A stretch of 64,000 nucleotides of DNA from Thiodiazotropha sp050291245. GTDB taxonomy: Bacteria > Pseudomonadota > Gammaproteobacteria > Chromatiales > Chromatiaceae. Shown here piece after piece: positions 17,030 to 26,067 of this stretch (positions are counted from its first letter, which is position 1; each line of letters opens with the position of its first letter). A program made the translations under genes and the position numbers. A model generated the notes under the pieces. That model was not told the DNA's origin. It saw only the letters and a program-made list of their open reading frames with translations, and did not search any database. The stretch is from contig JBNKJP010000026.1 in the NCBI GenBank assembly GCA_050291245.1, forward strand, positions 1 to 64,000, given 5' to 3'.

Positions 17030-17407
17030 ATGATGAACTTACGGCGGCAGCGGGGCGTTCGCACTGTGATCGCCTGGTTGCTATCCTGGGCGATGATTCT
17101 GTCCCCCATGACGGCGGGTGCAAAAGCAGGCCATTCACCCACCATGGATAACCCTACCATGGCGGGTATGCCCTGCCATCAGACCCGGATGCCAGCCGCC
17201 ACCGAGGGGAGCTGTCCTCATTGCGACGAGAACGGCCTGTCGTTGCTCTGTAGTTGCTGCGATCAGGGGATGTCTCATACCCTGTTGATGTCGCTGGGTG
17301 GTTCGGTCTGTCTCACATTGGAACTCAGCGAGACCTTTCGCTTCGTCCTGCAAACCCGTTCCGATCCACCACCTACCCTGCTTTTCCGACCTCCTATTCA
17401 CTCCTGA
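17030..17407 (+). CDS. CopL/DUF2946-like small metal-related protein
   Basis: 125 residues with an N-terminal signal (~10-31, Pro-Met-Thr-Ala-Gly-Ala-Lys-Ala) and a middle part rich in Met, His and Cys (Met-Pro-Cys-His, Cys-Pro-His-Cys, Leu-Cys-Ser-Cys-Cys-Asp-Gln-Gly-Met). It ends in Leu-Leu-Phe-Arg-Pro-Pro-Ile, a tail seen in small CopL/DUF2946-type proteins next to copper-resistance genes. It lies between the Cys-rich peptide and CusB on the same strand, so it is probably part of one copper-responsive unit. Its exact function is not known; metal binding is inferred from composition and position. Confidence 0.55.
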   Translation: MMNLRRQRGVRTVIAWLLSWAMILSPMTAGAKAGHSPTMDNPTMAGMPCHQTRMPAATEGSCPHCDENGLSLLCSCCDQGMSHTLLMSLGGSVCLTLELSETFRFVLQTRSDPPPTLLFRPPIHS

Positions 17408-17479
17408 GTCGATTCCATTCGAGCCCGGGCGGCCTGCGCATGCCCGGTCATGATCCTGTCCTGATCAGGAGTTGCCCCT

Positions 17480-18721
17480 ATGCGGTATTCTCATTTTCAC
17501 CGGCTTGGCCGGTCATGTTTCATTGTCGTTCTGTTGCTGAGCGGCTGCGGCAAGGAAGCGCCCCCCGTGCCCTCCGAGTCCTTCGAGACGGCCCTGGCCG
17601 ATTCACCGGAGGCGCATCTGCGCAAGCATCTTGACCCCAAGTATGTGTGTCCCATGCACCCCCGGATTGTCCGTGATGAACCGGGCAACTGCCCCATCTG
17701 CGGCATGGATCTGGTGGCGAAACAGCTCGATGGGGCAGCAACCCGGGAGCACCCGGTGGTCGAAGTCACTCACGCCATGGTGCAGAACCTGGGGGTGCGC
17801 ACGGAAACGGCGAAACGCGACACCCTGTGGAAATTTATCCAGACCCTGGGGCGGGTCGACTATGACGAAACCCGGCTGGTGCACATGCATCCCCGGGCGG
17901 AGGGGTGGCTCGAGACCCTGAAGGTGCGCGCCGAAGGGGACCCGGTCAAGTCGGGGCAACTCCTGGGGGAGCTCTACTCCCCGGAGATTCTCGCCGCCCA
18001 GGTCGATTTCATCATCGCCCTGGATCAGCGAGGCGGGAACAACAATATCGACAAGGCACGCAACCGGCTACGTCTGCTGGGACTGGCGGAATCGACCATC
18101 AACCAGATTCAGAAGCGCCGGGAGACCCGCAACAGGGTTCCCTTGTTCGCCCCCGAGGGGGGCATCATGGTCAAGCTGCAGGCCCGGGAAGGGATGTATG
18201 TGAAACCGGAGATGGAGATCTTCACCCTGGTCGATACGGCTCACATGTGGGTGCTGGTGGATGTCTACGAATACCAGATCGCCTGGCTGCGGGAGGGTCT
18301 CACCGCCGAGATCAGCGTACCTGCCTACCCGGGACGCCAGTGGGAGGGCCAGGTCGAGTACATCTACCCCGAACTGGATCCCCGCACCCGCACCCTCAAG
18401 GTCAGGCTCGGCTTTGACAACCCGGACGGTCTGCTCAAGGCGAGCATGTTCGCCGAGGCGACCATCTACGGCGGTCCCAAGCGCGATACCCTGGTGATCC
18501 CCGCGGAGGCGCTGATCGAGACCGGTGAGCGGACCAGCGTGATCAAGGCCCTGGGGGGCGGGCGCTTCCAGCCGGTGGACGTGGTGGTGGGCGCCGGGCG
18601 TGCCGGCCGGGTGGAGATCCTCGATGGCCTTCAGGCCGGTGACGAGGTGGTGGTCTCCGGCCAGTTCCTGCTCGACTCCGAATCGAGTCTGCAGGCCAGC
18701 TTCCTGCGCATGGAGGAGTAG
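17480..18721 (+). CDS. cusB: CusB-type RND periplasmic adaptor with heavy-metal-binding domain
   Basis: A 413-residue membrane-fusion lipoprotein (lipobox Leu-Leu-Ser-Gly-Cys at ~24-28). Residues ~58-80 form a heavy-metal-binding domain (Tyr-Val-Cys-Pro-Met-His-Pro ... Cys-Pro-Ile-Cys-Gly-Met-Asp-Leu), followed by the barrel-sandwich and beta-barrel domains of HlyD-like adaptors. Adaptors of this type link the CusA/CzcA pump to an outer-membrane channel and can hand metal to the pump. It is separated from the pump gene by only 3 nt. No CusC-type channel or CusF is present, so the channel must be encoded elsewhere. Copper/silver is favoured by the pump's methionines. Confidence 0.9.
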   Translation: MRYSHFHRLGRSCFIVVLLLSGCGKEAPPVPSESFETALADSPEAHLRKHLDPKYVCPMHPRIVRDEPGNCPICGMDLVAKQLDGAATREHPVVEVTHAMVQNLGVRTETAKRDTLWKFIQTLGRVDYDETRLVHMHPRAEGWLETLKVRAEGDPVKSGQLLGELYSPEILAAQVDFIIALDQRGGNNNIDKARNRLRLLGLAESTINQIQKRRETRNRVPLFAPEGGIMVKLQAREGMYVKPEMEIFTLVDTAHMWVLVDVYEYQIAWLREGLTAEISVPAYPGRQWEGQVEYIYPELDPRTRTLKVRLGFDNPDGLLKASMFAEATIYGGPKRDTLVIPAEALIETGERTSVIKALGGGRFQPVDVVVGAGRAGRVEILDGLQAGDEVVVSGQFLLDSESSLQASFLRMEE

Positions 18722-18724
18722 GCC

Positions 18725-21700
18725 ATGCTCAACAGACTCATTGAATGGTCGGTGCACAACCGTTTCCTGGTGCTGATCCTGACCCTGATCGTGACCGGAT
18801 GGGGCTGGGTGTCGCTGCACAAGACACCGCTGGATGCCATCCCCGACTTGTCCGATGTGCAGGTCATCATCCGCACCCCCTTTCCCGGCCAGGCGCCACG
18901 GGTGGTGGAGGAGCAGGTCACCTACCCCATCACCACCACCATGCTTTCGGTACCCGGCGCCGAGGTGGTGCGCGGCTACTCCTTCTTCGGCGACTCTTTT
19001 GTCTACGTCATCTTCAAGGACGGCACCGATCTCTATTGGGCCCGGGCCCGGGTGCTGGAGTATCTCAGCCAGGCGGCATCCGTGCTTCCCGAGGGGGTGC
19101 AGCCCAACCTGGGTCCTGATGCCACCGGGGTCGGCTGGGTCTACAGCTATGCCCTGGTTGATCGTACGGGGCAGCATGACCTGGCGCAGTTGCGCAGCCT
19201 GCAGGACTGGTTCCTCAAGTTCGAACTGCAGACCGTGCCCGGGGTCTCTGAGGTAGCCACGGTGGGGGGCATGGTGCGCCAGTACCAGGTGGTGGTGGAC
19301 CCGGAGAAGCTGCGCGCCTACGGGTTCGGCCTGAACCGGGTCTCCGAGGCGATCCGCAATGCCAACCAGGAGGTGGGGGGCTCGGTGATCGAACTGGCCG
19401 AGGCGGAGTACATGGTGCGTACCCGGGGCTACCTGGACGGTCTGGAGGACTTGCGTAATGTCACCATCGACGTGACGCCCCAGGGCACGCCGCTGCTGCT
19501 GCGGGACATTGCACGTATTCAAGTGGGTCCGGAGATGCGCCGGGTGGTGGCCGACCTGGACGGCGAGGGAGAGGTGACCGGGGGCATCGTGGTGATGCGC
19601 TACGGGGAGAACGCCCTGGCCACCATCCAGCGGGTGAAGCAGAAGATCGAAGCCCTCAGGCAGGGACTGCCGCCGGGGGTGGAGATCATCGAGACCTATG
19701 ATCGCGCGGCCCTGATCGAGCGGGCCATCGACAATCTGCAGGAGAAGCTGATCGAGGAGTTCATCGTGGTGGCCCTGGTCTGCCTGGTGTTCCTGTTTCA
19801 CCTGCGCTCCGCCTTCGTCGCCATCGTTACCCTGCCCCTGGGGGTGCTGGTGGCATTCATCATCATGCAGCGCCAGGGTATTAACGCCAACATCATGTCC
19901 CTGGGCGGTATCGCCATCGCCATCGGCGCCATGGTGGATGCGGCCATCGTCATGATCGAGAACGCCCACAAGCACCTGGAGCGCTACCAGCACGCCTTTG
20001 GCCACCGGCCACTAGGCAGGGAACACTGGGGCGTGGTGACCGAAGCCGCCAAGGAGGTGGGTCCGGCCCTGTTCTATTCCCTGCTGATCATCACCCTGAG
20101 CTTTCTCCCGGTGTTCACCCTGGAGGCCCAGGAAGGTCGCCTGTTTGCCCCGTTGGCCTTCACCAAGACCTACGCCATGGCCGCCTCCGCCGGACTGGCG
20201 GTGACCCTGGTGCCGGTGCTGATGGGTTATTTCATCCGTGGCCGGATACCCGGGGAGCAGGCCAACCCGCTCAACCGGCTGCTGATCTGGCTCTATCGGC
20301 CCTTGCTCAACAGGGTGATGCGCTGGCCCCGCCTGACCCTGTTCAGTGCCTTGTTGCTGGTCATCAGCCTGGTGATCCCGTTGGCTGGGGTGGGTGGCAT
20401 CCTGGCGCCGCTGAAGTGGCCATTTCAGTTGACCGGGGCTGTCACCGGCACCCCTCAGCCGATGGTGGTCCGCATCGAAGCGACCCAGCGGGCGGTGTCG
20501 AAGGGCTGGCGCGATACCTTTGCCGGGCAGCCCTGGCTGGCCCGTTTCGCCGACGGCCTGGGTTCCGAGTTCATGCCCCGGCTCGACGAGGGGGACCTGA
20601 TGTACATGCCCACCACCCTGCCGGGGATCTCCATCGGCAAGGCCCAGGAACTGTTGCAGCAGAGCGACCGTATGATCCGCCGGGTACCGGAGGTCAAGCG
20701 GGTGTTCGGCAAGATCGGCCGCGCCGATACCGCCACCGATCCGGCGCCGTTGACCATGATCGAGACGCTGATTCAGCTCAAGCCTCGTCACGCGTGGCGT
20801 CCGGGCATGACCCTGGACAAGCTGATCCGCGAGCTGGACCGCCAGGTGGACATACCCGGCGTCACCAACTCCTGGGTGATGCCGATCAAGACCCGCATCG
20901 ACATGCTGGCCACCGGTATCAAGACCCCGGTCGGTATCAAGGTGGCGGGACCCGACCTGAAGGAGATCGAGCGCATCGGCCGGGAGATCGAGCAGGTGGT
21001 GATGGGGGTGCCGGGTACCACCTCGGCCTATTCGGAGCGAGTCACCGGCGGGCGCTATATCGATATCGTGCCCGACCGGGTGGCGGCCGCCCGCTACGGC
21101 CTCAACATCAGTGATATCAACCGGGTCATCGCTGCCGCGGTGGGGGGGCTCAACCTCACCCGCACGGTGGAGGGATTGGAACGCTATCCGGTGAATCTGC
21201 GTTTCCCCCGTGAGCAGCGCAACGACCTGGAGAAGCTGCGTGCCCTGCCCCTGGTGACCCCGACCGGGGCGCAGATCCCGTTGGCCCAGATCGCCGAGGT
21301 GAAGATCGTCGACGGCCCCCCCATGCTGAAGAGTGAAAACGGCCGTCTCAACGGCTGGACCTTCGTTGACATCCGCAATGTGGATCTGGGTGGCTATGTA
21401 ACCCGGGCCCAGCGAGCAGTGAACGAGGCGGTGGAACTGCCCCAGGGCTACTCGGTCACCTGGTCGGGTCAGTACGAGTACCTGCTGCGGGCCCAGGAGC
21501 GGCTCAGCCAGATCATCCCCCTGACCCTGGTGATTATCTTCGTGCTGCTCTATCTGGCCTTCCGCCATGCCGGCGAGGCGTTGATGGTGATGGCGTCCCT
21601 GCCCTTCGCCCTGGTGGGCGGCTTCTGGTTGATCTTCCTGCTCGACTACCACCTCTCGGTAGCCGTGGGGGTTGGCTTTATCGCCCTGGCCGGGGTGGCG

Positions 21701-22039
21701 GCGGAGTTCGGTGTGGTGATGCTGATCTACCTGGACAATGCCCTGGGTGAGCGGGAACGCCAGGGCGCCATTACACCCCAAGTGCTGCGCGAGGCGATCA
21801 TGGAGGGAGCGGTGCTGCGGGTGCGCCCCAAGGCCATGACCGTGGCGGTGATCGTCGCCGGGCTGGTGCCGATCTTTCTTAGTGAGGGTACCGGCTCCGA
21901 GGTGATGAGCCGGATCGCCGCACCCATGATCGGCGGTATGATCACGGCACCCCTGTTGTCGCTGTTCGTGATCCCGGTGATCTACTATATCTGGAAGATG
22001 CGGGGATTGAACAAATCCGCAAGCATTCCAGCCAGCTGA
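18725..22039 (+). CDS. cusA: CusA/CzcA-type heavy-metal RND efflux pump
   Basis: A 1104-residue HME-RND transporter with the usual layout: TM1 at ~13-33, a large periplasmic loop, TM2-6 (~340-490), a second loop, and TM8-12 (~930-1090). The proton-relay motif Gly-Ala-Met-Val-Asp-Ala-Ala-Ile-Val is in TM4. Three methionines in the second loop (Met-Tyr-Met-Pro-Thr-Thr-Leu-Pro, Pro-Leu-Thr-Met-Ile-Glu-Thr and Arg-Ile-Asp-Met-Leu-Ala-Thr) correspond to the copper-binding cluster of E. coli CusA and distinguish it from Zn/Co/Cd pumps. It drives Cu(I)/Ag(I) out with proton motive force. It follows cusB by 3 nt in one operon. The inter-lobe segment around residues 570-605 is longer than in E. coli CusA. 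Confidence 0.93.
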   Translation: MLNRLIEWSVHNRFLVLILTLIVTGWGWVSLHKTPLDAIPDLSDVQVIIRTPFPGQAPRVVEEQVTYPITTTMLSVPGAEVVRGYSFFGDSFVYVIFKDGTDLYWARARVLEYLSQAASVLPEGVQPNLGPDATGVGWVYSYALVDRTGQHDLAQLRSLQDWFLKFELQTVPGVSEVATVGGMVRQYQVVVDPEKLRAYGFGLNRVSEAIRNANQEVGGSVIELAEAEYMVRTRGYLDGLEDLRNVTIDVTPQGTPLLLRDIARIQVGPEMRRVVADLDGEGEVTGGIVVMRYGENALATIQRVKQKIEALRQGLPPGVEIIETYDRAALIERAIDNLQEKLIEEFIVVALVCLVFLFHLRSAFVAIVTLPLGVLVAFIIMQRQGINANIMSLGGIAIAIGAMVDAAIVMIENAHKHLERYQHAFGHRPLGREHWGVVTEAAKEVGPALFYSLLIITLSFLPVFTLEAQEGRLFAPLAFTKTYAMAASAGLAVTLVPVLMGYFIRGRIPGEQANPLNRLLIWLYRPLLNRVMRWPRLTLFSALLLVISLVIPLAGVGGILAPLKWPFQLTGAVTGTPQPMVVRIEATQRAVSKGWRDTFAGQPWLARFADGLGSEFMPRLDEGDLMYMPTTLPGISIGKAQELLQQSDRMIRRVPEVKRVFGKIGRADTATDPAPLTMIETLIQLKPRHAWRPGMTLDKLIRELDRQVDIPGVTNSWVMPIKTRIDMLATGIKTPVGIKVAGPDLKEIERIGREIEQVVMGVPGTTSAYSERVTGGRYIDIVPDRVAAARYGLNISDINRVIAAAVGGLNLTRTVEGLERYPVNLRFPREQRNDLEKLRALPLVTPTGAQIPLAQIAEVKIVDGPPMLKSENGRLNGWTFVDIRNVDLGGYVTRAQRAVNEAVELPQGYSVTWSGQYEYLLRAQERLSQIIPLTLVIIFVLLYLAFRHAGEALMVMASLPFALVGGFWLIFLLDYHLSVAVGVGFIALAGVAAEFGVVMLIYLDNALGERERQGAITPQVLREAIMEGAVLRVRPKAMTVAVIVAGLVPIFLSEGTGSEVMSRIAAPMIGGMITAPLLSLFVIPVIYYIWKMRGLNKSASIPAS

Positions 22040-22073
22040 GCGTCCTTCACTTATCCAAAGGATACAAACCCCA

Positions 22074-23321
22074 TCAGTGGTGAAGCGGTTTATGCGTAAT
22101 TTCGGATGCAAGCGGGGCGTTCATCTTATCGGCATAACGGGCATAGAACATCTTCAATGCGAAAGGCGTCAACAGGGTTGTCAGAGTGATCACGATCACC
22201 ATACCGGCATAGACCTCCATGTTGAAGATCCCGGTGGAACGACCTAACTCGGCGAAGATCAATCCGACTTCGCCCCGTGGCACCATGGCCATACCCACCG
22301 CCAGTTTCTGAAGGGGTGGCGCTTGGATCAGCAGGGCGCCCGCGAATTTCGCCAACACGGACGAGACAAAAAATACACCGGCAAAGCTCCAGATAAACGC
22401 AGAGCTCCAATCGATGTCACGCAGATTCAATGACAATCCCACGGTAACGAAGAAGATCGGACTGAAGATATAGACGATAGGATCCATCTGTACTTCGATG
22501 CGTCCCGCAAACTTTCTATCCGTGTGCAAAGACACACCGAAGGGCAGAAAGAAACGCCGCGACAGGGCCAATCCGGCCGCAAAGCCCCCCAGCAACTCAG
22601 GCGCGCCCACCGCATGGGCCAGCCATGCGAAAAACAGCACCAGGGAGATGATCATGATGGGAATCAAGCCCGGCATATCGGAATAATTATCGATGCGGCG
22701 AATCAAAAGAGAGATCAGTTTGGCGGCGATCGGCGCAAGAACGAAAAACAGCAGAATAAAGACCAGGACCTTGCTCAGATTGGTAAGACTGACACCGCCG
22801 CTGATTGAAAAATCATACAGTATCGCCAGTAGTATGACGCCCAGGACATCGTCCAGGACAGCGGCGCCGAGTACGATTTCACCCTCCCGTTCATGCTGTC
22901 TTCCCAGATCCGTCAATACACGTATGGTTATTCCGATACTGGTGGCGGTCAAGGTCCCGCCCACGAACAGCGACACCAGCGCAGACAATCCGAACACCCA
23001 GTAGGCCAGTGCGAAGCCACTGATCAATGGCACCAGGAATCCACCGACCGCAACCAGGAGCGATTGACCACCCGCCTTGATCAGGCGCCGGATATCGGTA
23101 TCGATACCGACCTTGAAGAGCAACAGGATAATACCCACTTCCGCCAGCAACTGGATGGTCTTGGTGGGTTCGATCCAGCCCAGAACGGAGGAACCCAGCA
23201 GCACGCCCGCCATCAATTCGCCGATCACAGAGGGTGCCTTGAGATAGACCGCGCATTCCGCCAACAATCGGGAGAACACGAGTATCAACAGCAGATGCAG
23301 AAAAAAGGTATGAGTATCCAC
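22074..23321 (-). CDS. CPA2-family cation:proton antiporter
   Basis: A 415-residue integral membrane protein with about 12 hydrophobic segments and no C-terminal TrkA-N or USP domain. Family marks include Ala-Pro-Ser-Val-Ile-Gly-Glu-Leu-Met-Ala-Gly near residue 30, Leu-Phe-Lys-Val-Gly-Ile-Asp-Thr near 90, Gly-Gly-Thr-Leu-Thr-Ala-Thr-Ser at ~120 and Ala-Ala-Val-Leu-Asp-Asp-Val-Leu-Gly at ~155, the ion-binding Asp pair. It exchanges Na+ or K+ for H+ across the inner membrane; ion choice is not readable. It converges with cusA and is probably monocistronic. Confidence 0.88.
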   Translation of the reverse strand: MDTHTFFLHLLLILVFSRLLAECAVYLKAPSVIGELMAGVLLGSSVLGWIEPTKTIQLLAEVGIILLLFKVGIDTDIRRLIKAGGQSLLVAVGGFLVPLISGFALAYWVFGLSALVSLFVGGTLTATSIGITIRVLTDLGRQHEREGEIVLGAAVLDDVLGVILLAILYDFSISGGVSLTNLSKVLVFILLFFVLAPIAAKLISLLIRRIDNYSDMPGLIPIMIISLVLFFAWLAHAVGAPELLGGFAAGLALSRRFFLPFGVSLHTDRKFAGRIEVQMDPIVYIFSPIFFVTVGLSLNLRDIDWSSAFIWSFAGVFFVSSVLAKFAGALLIQAPPLQKLAVGMAMVPRGEVGLIFAELGRSTGIFNMEVYAGMVIVITLTTLLTPFALKMFYARYADKMNAPLASEITHKPLHH

Positions 23322-23525
23322 TCCGGTCGAATCCTCTTCCCCAGGGTATTCCGACCGATATCGAGTGATAGGCAGATCATCGTACCCTACACACGCCTAG
23401 TTGCATGATACGATAATTCAACCAAATATGATTTGACCCGAGGCAGTAAATGCGACGATTTCAGATAAACCGGGCTGCAGGAATACGCCGGGGCCAATTG
23501 GTACAGACCGCCGATCTACGCTCTG

Positions 23526-24359
23526 TCAGGGGATATTGTTACTGCTTTGTGGTTTCCCCGGATCTCCTGCCATGCTGTTCTGCAAATCGATCATGGTTCG
23601 CTGACTGATGGAAATCAATCCCTGACCCGGGCGATCCAGGTCCGTGATCAACAGCATTACGGCTGAAAAAGCCAGGATAAGTCCGATTCGGGGGAGTAGT
23701 GTCCTGACACCATTCAAACCGGATTGATACCCCATCATGGTCAGGGTCACGAGTGAGATGAACAACAGGGTTGTCATGATGATCAATGGGATACGTTGGT
23801 GCGCCGCATTGATTCTTTTCGTATGCAGATCGATGACCTCATTGACGGATGCCGCGAACAGCGCACTGGATGGCGTATCCTGCCGTGTACGGATCTGGTT
23901 CACCGTGATTTCCCAAAGTTCATCGAGGATATGCTCCGAGTGCTTGATCGCCATGGACAGCTCATTTAAATCCCGGGACTTTGCGCCCTTGATGCGGGTA
24001 TCGACATAGTCCTTGAGCAGTGCATCCACGGCCTTGGCCGGAGTATCCGGGAGAAAACGGGCGCGCAACCAGGTGGTGCCGATGGCATTGGATTCCTCCA
24101 GCACCAGCGCTTTTCGTTCGGCATGAATGGTGTTTGCGGCCCCATAGGTAAAGGCCAGCATGAATGCCAGCAAACCCAGGGTGGCGCCCATCAGAGTGCC
24201 CGCCTGCTTTTCTTCCTTGTCAAAGGCATTCTTCCTTGTGTGTTGCTGACGCCGGCGACCGAGGTAATAACCGATCTCCGCGGTTACGAACAACAGTATC
24301 ACCAACAGTAGAAAAATCAGCCAGACATCCAGCCGGTCTACGAATTGCTCTCCAATCAT
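23526..24359 (-). CDS. DUF4239 (bestrophin-like) membrane protein
   Basis: 277 residues. Two N-terminal helices (about 10-32 and 55-75), a soluble middle domain, and two C-terminal helices (~195-215 and 222-242) match the DUF4239 bestrophin-like layout. Typical pieces are Gly-Ala-Thr-Leu-Gly-Leu-Leu-Ala-Phe-Met-Leu-Ala-Phe-Thr-Tyr-Gly and Glu-Glu-Ser-Asn-Ala-Ile-Gly-Thr-Thr-Trp-Leu-Arg. The ATG at 24359 is chosen over an upstream one that would add 30 polar residues. The family may form anion channels, but this is unproven. No operon partner is seen. Confidence 0.75.
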   Translation of the reverse strand: MIGEQFVDRLDVWLIFLLLVILLFVTAEIGYYLGRRRQQHTRKNAFDKEEKQAGTLMGATLGLLAFMLAFTYGAANTIHAERKALVLEESNAIGTTWLRARFLPDTPAKAVDALLKDYVDTRIKGAKSRDLNELSMAIKHSEHILDELWEITVNQIRTRQDTPSSALFAASVNEVIDLHTKRINAAHQRIPLIIMTTLLFISLVTLTMMGYQSGLNGVRTLLPRIGLILAFSAVMLLITDLDRPGQGLISISQRTMIDLQNSMAGDPGKPQSSNNIP

Positions 24360-24590
24360 GCGTGTATCGGCACTCCGGTTTTCCCTATAGATACTATCAG
24401 ACTTACCCAAATATAGAGGACTTGATGACGACTGCCAATCTTGTCCCAAAACGTACCGGTTTTCTCATTCTTAAGAATTGTCTGTTATACATTAGTTGAT
24501 ATGCCTGGATTATCGGCATTTACCGTTAAGGCATTGGAATGTTAGCAGACTAACTGAATGGGGCTCTGACCGCTCCCTTGGAAAAACCGC

Positions 24591-25730
24591 ATGTCATTAT
24601 TCAACACCTACCTTGCGCACCTCGGAAGGAATTCCGGTATCTCATCGATCCAGGAGCTGGATGATCTCCTGTCCGTGGACGAGCACCCGGCTTACATGCG
24701 CAGGCATCGCGCCGAACTCCTGCTTAAGCGTATCCGCTTCCTCGCATCATTGTTCGCTGTATTGGTTCCCTTATGGCTGGTGGTCGATTACTGGTTATTA
24801 CCCGCCAGTCAGTTCTGGCCGATTCTCATCCTACGTCTGGTGTCGACACTGCATTTCGTCTACCTGGCAACCTATCGGGCAAAAGAGCCCCGCCTGAACA
24901 GCAGTCTGTTTCTATTGGCCGGGATGTTGCTCAACCTGCCACTGACCTTTTTCGTGGCAACCCAGTTTCTCGCCAACACAGGACCCGACAGTCTCTCATC
25001 CGTGATCCAGCTGTATAACTTGCTGCCCTATATCGCCCTGGGGTTGCTCGGCCTGTTTCCCCTGACGATCATGGAAGGTACTGCGCTAGCCCTTCCGCTG
25101 ATCCTGATACCCATTACGAGTATGGGTTTCATCGGGACCCTGCCATTTGTTGAGCGCTTTCCGACCTTCTGGTTGCTGATTATTATTTTCAGCATCGTAC
25201 TGTTCGCTTCGTCGATACAACTACAGCATATGATCTCCCTGGTAACGCGTCCGGATTACGACCCCGTGACCGGCGCGCAGACCCGTAAATCCGGAATCCA
25301 CACACTGACCCGGGCCTTCCAGCAGGCGAAACTGCACAATGAAATGCTCAGCGTAGCTCTGATCGATCTGGATAATACCCAGGAGATCATTGCGCAGTAC
25401 GACGATGAAACCTACAGTCATGTCATCCAGGAAGCCGGTGAAATTCTTCACAACACCTTACGCCACAACGATATTCTGGTTCACTGGAGTGAAAAGGTGT
25501 TTATGCTGATCCTGCCGGGCGCCGACTGTCAGGGCGGGGGCGTGATAGCCCAAAGAATCCACGATGAGGGGCTGGGCAATCTGCCCGATGGCCGGCCGGT
25601 GACGGCAAGCATCGGCTTGTGCGAGCGCTCGGCGGATGCAATCGACGAGATACCCGCCCTGCTGAAGCTGATCGATGCCCGTCGAACCGAGGCAAAGAAC
25701 CAGGGGAAGGATCGCTTTGTTCTTTGCTGA
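24591..25730 (+). CDS. Membrane protein with a degenerate GGDEF domain
   Basis: 379 residues. Six hydrophobic segments span ~48-215, followed by a cytoplasmic GGDEF-type domain (~225-378) introduced by Asp-Pro-Val-Thr-Gly-Ala-Gln-Thr-Arg. The start of the domain is recognisable (Val-Ala-Leu-Ile-Asp-Leu-Asp-Asn), but the signature loop reads Trp-Ser-Glu-Lys-Val-Phe instead of Gly-Gly-Asp/Glu-Glu-Phe. The RxxD inhibitory site is also absent. Diguanylate cyclase activity is therefore not expected. Such proteins may bind nucleotide or partners, or signal through the membrane part. The last residues (Lys-Asp-Arg-Phe-Val-Leu) fit the usual domain end, so it is not truncated. Confidence 0.8.
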   Translation: MSLFNTYLAHLGRNSGISSIQELDDLLSVDEHPAYMRRHRAELLLKRIRFLASLFAVLVPLWLVVDYWLLPASQFWPILILRLVSTLHFVYLATYRAKEPRLNSSLFLLAGMLLNLPLTFFVATQFLANTGPDSLSSVIQLYNLLPYIALGLLGLFPLTIMEGTALALPLILIPITSMGFIGTLPFVERFPTFWLLIIIFSIVLFASSIQLQHMISLVTRPDYDPVTGAQTRKSGIHTLTRAFQQAKLHNEMLSVALIDLDNTQEIIAQYDDETYSHVIQEAGEILHNTLRHNDILVHWSEKVFMLILPGADCQGGGVIAQRIHDEGLGNLPDGRPVTASIGLCERSADAIDEIPALLKLIDARRTEAKNQGKDRFVLC

Positions 25731-25768
25731 CCCGGTCAGTCTCGAGCGCTATGTTGCGGAGTTTATTA

Positions 25769-25909
25769 TTACGGCAATTGCAGGCATTCAGGGATCAGCC
25801 AAGGGTTCCCCGCAATCACTGAAAGATGATTGATGATCAGTAATAGGAAGCCCAGCAACAGCAGGGTACCACCCGGCATGCGTCGTATTTTCAGGACTGC
25901 CTCTTTCAT
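25769..25909 (-). CDS. Small single-pass membrane protein, 46 residues
   Basis: AGGAG lies about 6 nt before the ATG. The product has a basic start (Lys-Ile-Arg-Arg), a hydrophobic helix at ~14-28 (Gly-Thr-Leu-Leu-Leu-Leu-Gly-Phe-Leu-Leu-Leu-Ile-Ile) and a short exported tail with one Cys. It is too short for family assignment. The strong ribosome site and positive-inside topology support it. It converges with the degenerate GGDEF gene and sits downstream of the RND pump on the same strand. Confidence 0.5.
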   Translation of the reverse strand: MKEAVLKIRRMPGGTLLLLGFLLLIINHLSVIAGNPWLIPECLQLP

Positions 25910-26067
25910 GAGTCTCTCCTGTTTAACTTTCCTGGTTACTCGTGAATACTTCTAGCAGCCGCTCCCCCGCAAAAACAGACTGATTTAGTGGGGAAATGCG
26001 ACCAATTCTCCTGTTCGACAGGCGCAAATCCCCTTCCTATCAAACGCTTGCCTTCTCGGAATCCGGT

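Noticed and set aside
18068..22111. Two long minus-strand open frames (645 and 699 codons) opposite cusB/cusA
   Set aside because: GC-rich third positions of the real genes keep the opposite strand free of stops; the products are His/Gln/Gly-rich without family features.
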